A stretch of DNA of 64,000 bases from Yoonia vestfoldensis DSM 16212 (GTDB lineage Bacteria; Pseudomonadota; Alphaproteobacteria; Rhodobacterales; Rhodobacteraceae), in contig NZ_KB907986.1 in NCBI RefSeq assembly GCF_000382265.1, positions 1 through 64,000 on the forward strand, in the 5' to 3' direction. The position numbers and the translations under genes are program-made. The notes under the pieces are model-generated. The model was not told the DNA's origin. It saw only the letters and a program-made list of their open reading frames with translations, and searched no databases. Numbering within the stretch: the stretch's first letter is position 1; every line of letters begins with the position of its first letter. This document shows positions 56,792 through 64,000 of this stretch, piece by piece.

Positions 56792-57595
56792 TCAATGCGC
56801 CGACACGCAGGCCGGGTCGATCAGGGTCCGGCCGCCGTCCACGGTGATGATCTGGCCGGTCACGAAACCGGCCGCGTCCGACGCCAGATATTGCACGGCA
56901 TCCGACACCTCGCCCGGGCTTGCGATGCGGTGCAACGGCGTGTTTTCGAGAATCGCATCGCGCATGTCGTCGTCGTCTTTCAGCGAACCTTTCAGGCTCG
57001 CGCTCATCACGCTGCCAAATGCAACGGCATTGACCCGGATGCCATGGGGCGCAAAAGCCACCGCAAGCGACCGCGTCAACTGGTCCAATGCGGCAGAACT
57101 GACCGAATAGGCCAAAAGATCCGCATGGGTGCGGCGTGATGCGATCGACGAGATATTCACGATTGACCCGATCGCCGCACCGCCGCCCTTGCCCGCCTGC
57201 TTGATCATCCGCCGCGCCACAGCCTGAGAAACGCGCATCGCGGTCAGCATGTTCTGCTGCAACAATTCATCCATCGACGTATCGTCAGGATCAAGCGGAT
57301 CGGTCGTCATCACTTGGCGCGACGCATTCACCAGAATGTCGACCCGCTCGAACGCGTCGATGGTCGTTGACAGCAGGTTGGTGATCGTCAGCTTCTTGCG
57401 CAGGTCGCCCGCGAAAAGCCGGATGTTCGGTTCCTTGTCGGCTTCTTCACCCATCTGGGCGCGCAATGTCTTTTCGTCCATGTCGGCAAAGACGACATTG
57501 GCCCCGCCCTCGGCGAAATGCCGCGCGATGGCGAGACCGACACCATTTGCCGCCCCCGTGACGATCGCGGTCTTGCCGCTGATGGAAAAGGACAT
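56792..57595 (-). CDS. Short-chain dehydrogenase/reductase-like protein with altered active site
   Basis: 267 residues. NAD(P)-binding motif AIVTGAANGVGLAIARHFAE, catalytic Ser in NISSIASRR, and Tyr in AYSVSSAALDQLTRSLAVAF. At the catalytic-lysine position (YxxxK) there is Ser, and the usual NNAG reads VNASRQ. C-terminal GFVTGQIITVDGGRT is normal. The fold is clear; reductase activity is doubtful unless compensated. Starts at ATG 57595. Confidence 0.75.
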   Translation of the reverse strand: MSFSISGKTAIVTGAANGVGLAIARHFAEGGANVVFADMDEKTLRAQMGEEADKEPNIRLFAGDLRKKLTITNLLSTTIDAFERVDILVNASRQVMTTDPLDPDDTSMDELLQQNMLTAMRVSQAVARRMIKQAGKGGGAAIGSIVNISSIASRRTHADLLAYSVSSAALDQLTRSLAVAFAPHGIRVNAVAFGSVMSASLKGSLKDDDDMRDAILENTPLHRIASPGEVSDAVQYLASDAAGFVTGQIITVDGGRTLIDPACVSAH

Positions 57596-57615
57596 GCGGT
57601 GGCTCCCCTGCGCGG

Positions 57616-58587
57616 TCAGCGTATCGGTTTGGTGGCGTGGAACAGTTTGAACGCGTTGTTGCCGCCGATTATGTCGACATTGCGGAAACTTTCCGACATC
57701 GCCTGTTCATAAGGCAAGTGCCGGTTTGCGACCATCCAGAGCTTGCCATGCGGCGCAAGCAGGCGGGACGCCGCTTGGATAAAAGCGCGGCCCAGCCCCG
57801 CATCGGCGGCGCGCCCGGTGTGAAACGGCGGGTTCATGACGATCCCGTCATAGGCTTTTTCAGGGTTGAACCGCAGCGCATCGGCCCAATGGAAACGCGC
57901 GCGCGGGTCGGTCACGTTCAACCGCGCGCAATCCAGCGACAGCGCCTCGGCCTCGATCAGATCGAGCGATGCAACCGTGTCCCGCGCCAGCACCGCCTGC
58001 GCCAGATAACCCCAACCCGCGCCCAAATCGGCCATGCGTGCGGGCAGTTTCGGCGGCAACGCATCGGCCAGCAGCGCAGAGCCTGCATCGACCGCGCCAT
58101 CGGAAAACACGCCAGCAGTGGTGAAAAATCCGTGCGGCCCTTGCACCGGCCCGGTGGTGGCCCAATCGGCCAAGGCCGTCGTCGCAGGAAACCAGAACAA
58201 CCGCCCATGTCCTTTGGTGATCGAGGGCAGATCGCCAAGACGGGCGCGACAAGCCTTGAACAGGCTGTCCACGCCATCCGTGCGCTGGCCATCGACGACG
58301 ACCAGATCGGCTTTGGCGCAGGCTTCGGCAATCATCGCCTGCGCCAGCGCCTTGGCGCGCGGCACAACGACGATGGCGGTTCCGCAGGGCGGCAGGTCTT
58401 GGGTGACGGTATGGCCCGCAATCTGCCAGTCGGCCACATCGGGGAAATAGCCATGCGTGATCCGCAGCGCATCGCGCGGCAGGTCCGACAGGTCATAGGT
58501 GGCGGATGGGCGCATCAGGCCGATATCGCCCGCGCGCAAAACCAGAAGGCCGTCTTGGATGGCCGTGCTGAGGCGTGACTGTGGCAT
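57616..58587 (-). CDS. RsmC/RlmG-like class I methyltransferase
   Basis: 323 residues. SAM motif ARMADLGAGWGYLAQAVLAR (~residue 180) and the base-methylase motif NPPFHTGRAADAG (~265), as in rRNA guanine N2-methyltransferases RsmC. The N-terminal ~150 residues are a degenerate copy of the domain, also typical. Presumably modifies 16S or 23S rRNA. The gene is shadowed by an upstream frame; I used ATG 58585-58587 (MPQSRLS). Confidence 0.8.
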   Translation of the reverse strand: MPQSRLSTAIQDGLLVLRAGDIGLMRPSATYDLSDLPRDALRITHGYFPDVADWQIAGHTVTQDLPPCGTAIVVVPRAKALAQAMIAEACAKADLVVVDGQRTDGVDSLFKACRARLGDLPSITKGHGRLFWFPATTALADWATTGPVQGPHGFFTTAGVFSDGAVDAGSALLADALPPKLPARMADLGAGWGYLAQAVLARDTVASLDLIEAEALSLDCARLNVTDPRARFHWADALRFNPEKAYDGIVMNPPFHTGRAADAGLGRAFIQAASRLLAPHGKLWMVANRHLPYEQAMSESFRNVDIIGGNNAFKLFHATKPIR

Positions 58588-58612
58588 ATCTGTTACGAAT
58601 AACGCGGGCGCG

Positions 58613-58954
58613 CTATTCTTTCTCCATCGTGCATTGCAGAGGATGCTGGTGGCGCTGTGCAAAATCCATGACCTGCGCGACCTTCGTCTCGGCGATCTCG
58701 TGGCTGAAGACGCCGACGACAGCGACGCCTTTCTTGTGAACCGTCAGCATCAGCTCGAACGCTTGGGCATGCGACAGGCCAAAGAACCGTTCCAGCACAT
58801 GCACGACGAATTCCATCGGGGTGAAGTCGTCGTTCAGGATCAACACCTTGTACATCGGCGGGCGCTTGGTCTTTGGCTTTGTCTCCAGCGTGACGCCAAG
58901 ATCGCCGTCGTCACGGTCGGTCTTGTCGGCCATCATGTGGAACGGTTTATGCAT
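58613..58954 (-). CDS. clpS: ATP-dependent Clp protease adaptor ClpS
   Basis: 113 residues. [20 protein letters not shown] and the Met/His pocket region [20 protein letters not shown] are ClpS hallmarks. It hands N-degron substrates to ClpA/ClpP. ATG 58954 has AGGA 7 bases upstream (AGGACCTTTT); a later ATG pair (58936, 58933) is possible. The N-terminal ~25 residues are acidic. Confidence 0.92.
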   Translation of the reverse strand: MHKPFHMMADKTDRDDGDLGVTLETKPKTKRPPMYKVLILNDDFTPMEFVVHVLERFFGLSHAQAFELMLTVHKKGVAVVGVFSHEIAETKVAQVMDFAQRHQHPLQCTMEKE

Positions 58955-59217
58955 AAAAGGTCCTGTCATCCTGTGCCTACATATAAACCATGCCCGCCCA
59001 GAGAAAAGGGGTCGCGTCAGAAAGAGGAAACCCGCCAATCGCCGATCTAGCGGCTTGGCCGCGCCGATCTACCACATGTTTGAAATTCGCCTGATGATCA
59101 CCCGCAAAGTGTTTGAAATTAGGGTGTTTTCGGCAAAGCAAAGTTGTGCTAGCGTTTCCCGATAATAATAAGGTCACCGGAAAAATCCGGGGCCAGAGGC
59201 AGCAAGAGGCAAACGAC

Positions 59218-60813
59218 ATGGCACGTCGTCCGGGACAGTTGGCCCATTACGGGCTTTATATCTGCGTTCTGATTTTCGTTCTGGTATCCGCACCGATCCG
59301 CGGAATGGCTGCGCCTTATGCGGCGCTGGTGATGGACGCGCGTACGGGCGAGGTGCTGCATGCGCAGAATGCCGATACAAGGCTGCACCCGGCCTCGCTG
59401 ACCAAGATGATGACGCTTTACGTCGCGTTTCAGGCGATCGAGCGGGGCGAAATCTCGCTCGATACCGAGGTGACGATCACCGCGCAGGCCGCCAACGAGC
59501 CGCCATCGAAACTGGGGCTGCGCGCTGGTCAGCGCATCCGCCTGCGATATCTGATCCGCGCGGCGGCCGTGCGGTCGGCCAATGACGCGGCCACTGCCAT
59601 CGGCATCGCGATTTCGGGGTCCGAAGAGGCTTTTGCCACGCGCATGAACCGGACCGCCGCCGCGATGGGCATGTCCAACACCACATTTCGCAATGCCCAT
59701 GGGTTGACCCAGTCGGGACATATGTCGACGGCGCGTGACATGTCGGTGCTTGGCCGCCATGTGATCTATGACTTTCCGCAGTATTATAACCTCTTTTCGC
59801 GCCGCACCGCCGATGCCGGCGTCGCCACCGTGCAGCATACCAACCGCCGCTGGCTTGACAGCTATCCGGGCGGTGACGGGATCAAGACCGGCTTTACCAA
59901 TGCCGCCGGTTTCACGCTTGTCGCTTCGGCGCAGCGTGGTGATCAGCGCATCATCGCGACCGTCTTTGGCGGCACCTCCACGGCGGGCCGCAATGCACGG
60001 ATCACCGAATTGATGGATATGGGCTTCAGCATGGCACCGAGCCGCGCCAACGTGAACCGTCCGACACCGCCCGGCGCGATGGCAGAGGCGCCGGTGGCAC
60101 CTGGTGCAAACCAGACCGTCGCGGCCGCCGACAGCGTGCGCGGCACGGCCGGCAAGACAATTCGCGTCAATGGCCTGGTGACCCGCAGCTATCGCCCCGT
60201 CAGCCGCCCCGCGCCAGAGGCGCCGGCACCCGATCTGCTGCTGTCCGCCGCACCCGAGGCGGATACGGCGGTCGTGGTTGCGGCTGCGCCCGAACCTGCC
60301 GTCGAGGTCGACGTCGCAACGCTCGTCGATCAGGACGTGATCAATGCCGTGCTGGCAGATGCGGTCAACGCCGCGCTGATGGATGTGCTGGCCGAGGAAA
60401 CGGCGGCACCCGTACAGGTTGCCGAAGCCGCACCTGCCGTCACACCGCAACCCCGCCCAAAGCCCCCTGCGCAGGTGCAGATGGCGGCGATCGCGGCGGC
60501 CCCGATTGCGCCTCCGGTCGAGGATTTCGCGCCTGCCGAACCAGAGGTCGTGACCCGCGTGTCCACCTCGGGCGGGCGGCATTGGGGCGTCAATGTGGGC
60601 CGCTATCCCAGCCGGTTCGACGCCGAACGTGTCCTGTTGCAGGTCGCCCTGAACGAGATGAGCACGCTTGACGGGTCGCTCCGCCGCGTCGTGCAACGGT
60701 CAGGCGGGTTCGATGCCAATTTCATGGGGCTGACCCGCGAAGGCGCCGATCTGGCCTGTCGCCGGTTGCAGGCGCGCGGCACGACCTGTTTCATGATCGG
60801 GGCGGACGGGTAG
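59218..60813 (+). CDS. D-alanyl-D-alanine carboxypeptidase with SPOR domain (DacC/PBP5-like)
   Basis: 531 residues. Signal peptide, then penicillin-binding motifs SLTKMMT (SxxK), SAND (SxN) and GIKTGFTN (KTG). A long Ala/Pro/Val-rich linker (~280-445) leads to a C-terminal SPOR domain (HWGVNVGRYPSRFDAERVLL), which binds septal peptidoglycan. Trims D-Ala from peptidoglycan pentapeptides at the division site. Start ATG 59218 (AAGAGGC upstream). Confidence 0.88.
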   Translation: MARRPGQLAHYGLYICVLIFVLVSAPIRGMAAPYAALVMDARTGEVLHAQNADTRLHPASLTKMMTLYVAFQAIERGEISLDTEVTITAQAANEPPSKLGLRAGQRIRLRYLIRAAAVRSANDAATAIGIAISGSEEAFATRMNRTAAAMGMSNTTFRNAHGLTQSGHMSTARDMSVLGRHVIYDFPQYYNLFSRRTADAGVATVQHTNRRWLDSYPGGDGIKTGFTNAAGFTLVASAQRGDQRIIATVFGGTSTAGRNARITELMDMGFSMAPSRANVNRPTPPGAMAEAPVAPGANQTVAAADSVRGTAGKTIRVNGLVTRSYRPVSRPAPEAPAPDLLLSAAPEADTAVVVAAAPEPAVEVDVATLVDQDVINAVLADAVNAALMDVLAEETAAPVQVAEAAPAVTPQPRPKPPAQVQMAAIAAAPIAPPVEDFAPAEPEVVTRVSTSGGRHWGVNVGRYPSRFDAERVLLQVALNEMSTLDGSLRRVVQRSGGFDANFMGLTREGADLACRRLQARGTTCFMIGADG

Positions 60814-60880
60814 ATATCGACGCCACAAAAAGAACTTTCTGGCCTCCGGCGGGAGTATTTCTGGAAAAAAGAAGTGGGGG

Positions 60881-62485
60881 TCAGGCCGAAATGGCGCGCC
60901 CTTCAAAGGCGGCGGCCATCAACTGGCGGGTATAGGGGTCTTGCGGGGCGTCGAAGATCGCATCCGCGTCGCCCGCTTCGACCACGTCGCCCTGTTTCAT
61001 AACCATGACCTTGTGCGACAGCGCGCGTACGACCTTCAGGTCGTGGCTGATGAACAGATAGGCGAGCCGGTTCTTCTGCTGCAATTCGCGCAGCAAATGC
61101 ACGATCTGCACCTGCACCGTCATGTCCAGCGCGGATGTCGGTTCGTCCAGCACCAGCAAACGCGGCCGCAGGATCATCGCGCGCGCGATCGCGATCCGCT
61201 GGCGTTGTCCGCCCGAGAATTCATGCGGGTAGCGGTCCATCATCGCGGGGTCGAGCCCGACCTCGGCCATGATTTCCGCCACCATGTCGCGCCGGTTGCG
61301 CCCCGGATCGACACCGTGGATGCCCAGACCTTCGGCGATGATCTGTTCCACCGTCATGCGCGGGCTGAGTGATCCGTAAGGGTCCTGAAAGACGATCTGC
61401 ATGTCGCTGCGCAGCGGCCGCATCTGCCGCTGGGTCAGTTTGTGAATGTCCTGCCCGACAAAGCTGATCCGCCCTTCGGACCGGATCAGCCGCATCACGG
61501 CAAGTGCGAGCGTCGTCTTGCCTGACCCGCTTTCGCCTACGATGCCCAGCGTTTCGCCTTCGCGCAGGGTCAGCGTGGCGCTGTTGACGGCCTTGATATA
61601 GCCGACAGTGCGTTTCAGCAGCCCCGCCTGAATTGGAAACCAGATGCGGGTTGCATCGGTTTCAAGCACGGTGACTGCGTCTGCGGGCACGGGTACCGGC
61701 ACGCCGGTGGATTCTGCCGCCAGCAGGGTTTGCGTATAGGGATGCTGCGGATTCGCAAAAAGGTCGGCTGTTGGCCCTTCCTCCACTATCTCGCCGTTTT
61801 TCATCACGCAGACGCGGTCTGCGATCTTGCGCACGATCGTCAGGTCATGGGTGATGAACAGCATCGACATGCCGTCGCGCTGTTTGAGATCGGCCAGCAG
61901 ATCGAGGATCTGCGCCTGAATGGTCACGTCAAGCGCGGTCGTCGGTTCATCCGCGATCAGCAGGTCCGGTCCGTTCGCCAGCGCCATCGCGATCATGACA
62001 CGCTGTCGCTGCCCGCCCGAGAGCTGGTGCGGATAGGCACCAAGCCGGCTTTCGGGGTCGCGGATGCCGACGCGGTTCAGCAATTCGATGATCCGCACAC
62101 GCACCGCCGGGCCGCGCAGCCCTTGATGCAGTTCGATGCTTTCGGCCAATTGCTTTTCCAGCGTATGCAGCGGGTTCAGCGACGTCATCGGTTCCTGAAA
62201 GATGAAACTGATGTCGTTGCCGCGCACCTTGCGCAGCGCAGCCTCGGTGGCGCCGACCATCTCGACGCCGTTATAGGTGATCGACCCCGCCATCACCGCA
62301 CTGTCGCCCAGCAGCTGGACGGTGGACAAGGCTGTGACCGATTTGCCCGACCCGCTTTCGCCGACGATGGCCAAAGTCTCGCCGCGGGCGATCTGGAACG
62401 ACACGCCGCGCACCGCGTGGGTGGTGGCCCCATCCTGCCGGAAGGCAACCCGCAGGTCGCGCACATCAAGAAGAGGCCTGGTCAT
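60881..62485 (-). CDS. yejF: Peptide ABC transporter fused double ATP-binding protein (YejF-like)
   Basis: 534 residues with two ABC domains: first Walker [10 protein letters not shown], signature [16 protein letters not shown], Walker [13 protein letters not shown]; second [36 protein letters not shown]. Drives the YejB/YejE importer of peptides (microcin C in E. coli). Start overlaps the YejE stop (ATGA, 62482-62485). Confidence 0.88.
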   Translation of the reverse strand: MTRPLLDVRDLRVAFRQDGATTHAVRGVSFQIARGETLAIVGESGSGKSVTALSTVQLLGDSAVMAGSITYNGVEMVGATEAALRKVRGNDISFIFQEPMTSLNPLHTLEKQLAESIELHQGLRGPAVRVRIIELLNRVGIRDPESRLGAYPHQLSGGQRQRVMIAMALANGPDLLIADEPTTALDVTIQAQILDLLADLKQRDGMSMLFITHDLTIVRKIADRVCVMKNGEIVEEGPTADLFANPQHPYTQTLLAAESTGVPVPVPADAVTVLETDATRIWFPIQAGLLKRTVGYIKAVNSATLTLREGETLGIVGESGSGKTTLALAVMRLIRSEGRISFVGQDIHKLTQRQMRPLRSDMQIVFQDPYGSLSPRMTVEQIIAEGLGIHGVDPGRNRRDMVAEIMAEVGLDPAMMDRYPHEFSGGQRQRIAIARAMILRPRLLVLDEPTSALDMTVQVQIVHLLRELQQKNRLAYLFISHDLKVVRALSHKVMVMKQGDVVEAGDADAIFDAPQDPYTRQLMAAAFEGRAISA

Positions 62486-63657
62486 TTCGCGGTGGCCTTT
62501 TGCGCGACGCCGAGGTCTTGCGCGGTTACCACGGGCACCGACCCGTCGGCGATGAAGGTCTTGCGTGGATCGAATGCATCACGCACCCCTTCGAAGATGA
62601 ACACGAGCAGCGACAGCATGATCGCGAAGGTAAAGAAAGCCGTGAAGCCAAGCCAGGGCGCTTGCAGGTTCTGTTTGGCCTGCAATGTCAGCTCGCCCAG
62701 CGACGGGGCCGAGGACGGCAAGCCAAAGCCCAGGAAATCCAGCGAAGCCAGCGTGCCGATGGCGCCTGTCACAAGGAACGGCAACATGGTCACCGTCGCG
62801 ACCATCGCGTTGGGCAGCATGTGGCGGAACATGATCGTGCGGTCGGGCACGCCCAGCGCCTTGGCGGCGCGGACATATTCGAGGTTACGCGCGCGCAGGA
62901 ATTCCGCGCGCACCACGCCCACCAGCGCCGGCCAGCCAAAGAGCACCGTCAGGAAGACGAGCAGCCAGAAACTTCGCCCCAGAATGGCAAAGACAATCAT
63001 GATCACGTAAAGCGACGGCGTGCCTGTCCAGATTTCGATGAATCGCTGGAACGCAAGATCGGTCCAACCGCCAAAATAGCCCTGCACCGCCCCCGCCGTG
63101 ATCCCGATGATCGACGCCGAGATCGTGACGATCAGCGCGAAAACGATGGAAAGACGAAAGCCGTAGATGACCCGCGCCGTGACATCGCGTTTGGTGTCGT
63201 CGGTGCCCAGCCAGTTCAGCGCAGATGGCGGTGCGGGCGCGACACCCGGCACATCGACGATAGTGTCATAGGAATAGGGAATGATCGGCCAGATCATCCA
63301 GCCACGCTGGAACCCTTGGCCCAAATCCTCGCCCGCGTCCACGGCGGCGACCAGCCCTTCGGGACCATCGAAGCAGGATTCCATGCCGCCGGTCATGATC
63401 AGGCATTGCACTTCGACATCCTGATAGCGTGCCTCGGTCGGGAAATCGCCACCAAAGTCCCGTTCGGAATAGAAGGTCGCAATCGGCATCCGCCATTCGC
63501 CCTGATAGCTGACCAGAATCGGTTTGTCGTTGGCGATGACTTCGGCCATCAGCGACAGGCCAAAGAGGACACCGAAGATCATCAGCGACCAGACCGCACG
63601 GCGGTTACGTTTGAAATTGCGCCAGCGGCGCTGGTTCAGCGGGGACAGGCGCATCAT
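62482..63657 (-). CDS. yejE: Peptide ABC transporter permease (YejE-like)
   Basis: 391 residues. DPP-type inner-membrane permease with the ARKALG-like EAA loop ([20 protein letters not shown]) in the second half; an unusually long N-terminal segment between helix 1 and the domain (~40-150) is the YejE type. Overlaps YejB stop and YejF start, so all three are coupled. Confidence 0.88.
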   Translation of the reverse strand: MMRLSPLNQRRWRNFKRNRRAVWSLMIFGVLFGLSLMAEVIANDKPILVSYQGEWRMPIATFYSERDFGGDFPTEARYQDVEVQCLIMTGGMESCFDGPEGLVAAVDAGEDLGQGFQRGWMIWPIIPYSYDTIVDVPGVAPAPPSALNWLGTDDTKRDVTARVIYGFRLSIVFALIVTISASIIGITAGAVQGYFGGWTDLAFQRFIEIWTGTPSLYVIMIVFAILGRSFWLLVFLTVLFGWPALVGVVRAEFLRARNLEYVRAAKALGVPDRTIMFRHMLPNAMVATVTMLPFLVTGAIGTLASLDFLGFGLPSSAPSLGELTLQAKQNLQAPWLGFTAFFTFAIMLSLLVFIFEGVRDAFDPRKTFIADGSVPVVTAQDLGVAQKATAK

Positions 63658-64000
63658 GTGTTGCGCGCCTCGAAATCGATGCGGGGGTCGATGAAGACAT
63701 AGGTGATGTCGGTCAGGATACCCACAACAAGACCAATCAGGGTAAACGCGAACAATGTCCCGAACACGACAGGGTAGTCGCGTGCCACGACAGCCTCGAA
63801 CCCCAGTCGCCCCAGACCGTCGAGCGAGAACAGTGTTTCGATGATCAGCGATCCGCCGAAGAAGACGCCGATGAACAGCGCCGGAAAGCCCGAGATCACG
63901 ATCAGCATCGCGTTGCGGAACACATGGCCGTAAAGCACGCGGGATTCCGACAATCCCTTGGCCTTGGCGGTGATGACATATTGCTTCTTGATCTCGTCGA
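63654..64000 (-). CDS. yejB: Peptide ABC transporter permease YejB, C-terminal part (runs off window)
   Basis: The frame stays open to the right edge ([20 protein letters not shown], then [20 protein letters not shown]), so the gene begins outside. The EAA loop and helices DPPB-like ([20 protein letters not shown]) are visible. First permease of the YejBE pair; the missing yejA is expected further right. Confidence 0.85.
   Translation of the reverse strand, partial: DEIKKQYVITAKAKGLSESRVLYGHVFRNAMLIVISGFPALFIGVFFGGSLIIETLFSLDGLGRLGFEAVVARDYPVVFGTLFAFTLIGLVVGILTDITYVFIDPRIDFEARNT

Noticed and set aside
59149-60696. 515-codon minus-strand ORF opposite the D-Ala carboxypeptidase
   Set aside because: Low-complexity, His/Arg-rich translation, antisense to a real PBP.

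Overview
The window looks like chromosomal DNA of an alphaproteobacterium of the Rhodobacteraceae (Roseobacter group). The evidence is the high GC, GC-rich codon use, a complete glpR-D-S-T-P-Q-U-V-K glycerol uptake and catabolism locus of the type described in Rhizobium, aerobic hemF next to hemC/hemE, SPOR-tailed DacC, ClpS, and many tight operons with ATGA/GTGA start-stop overlaps. No alignment or database search was run. Family assignments rest on motifs and architecture read from the sequence.

Region 1 (1 to about 8650) is accessory DNA. It holds the end of an IS21-type element (istA start plus terminal repeats), a methyltransferase coupled to a multidomain HIT-like/PLD/SF2 helicase/DUF3427 protein whose last part is out of frame, a hipBA toxin-antitoxin pair, an orphan XRE-type HTH remnant, a MobC-like mobilization gene split by an in-frame amber codon, an irregular GCGATRCG repeat tract, and a replication-type HTH protein broken by a frameshift. 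At 8602-8649 lies the 3' part of a tRNA-Phe gene with its CCA end but no 5' half. This is what the far end of an element integrated at a tRNA-Phe gene leaves behind. I read 1-8650 as the decaying right end of an integrated, formerly mobilizable island that may have carried a defence-like operon.

Region 2 (8.7-33.6 kb) is mixed chromosome: a secreted subtilase-like lipoprotein, a TroABCD-type metal ABC importer whose two permeases end in winged-helix-like domains, a FAH-family hydrolase, a CheR-like/PAS/HWE kinase with its response regulator, an AI-2E-family membrane protein, a DrrAB-type ABC exporter, an RND pump with adaptor, a signalling operon (HD-GYP regulator, molybdopterin-oxidoreductase-like periplasmic protein, hybrid kinase), and an ECF42 sigma/DGPF module with a secreted protein.

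Region 3 (33.6-46.6 kb) starts with a relic of a sugar ABC ATPase and htpX. The glycerol locus follows: GlpR is divergent from glpD-glpS-glpT-glpP-glpQ-glpU-glpV-glpK and an iron-type alcohol dehydrogenase. Imported glycerol is phosphorylated by GlpK and oxidised by GlpD; the binding protein gene glpV is bracketed by perfect 10-bp hairpins.

Region 4 (46.7-64 kb) holds uraH, cydAB (bd-type quinol oxidase), tRNA-Met(CAT), an FAD-linked oxidase, a DUF2254 protein, divergent hemC/hemE plus hemF, an SDR lacking its catalytic lysine, an RsmC-like methyltransferase, clpS, dacC, and the yejBEF part of a peptide ABC importer running off the right edge.
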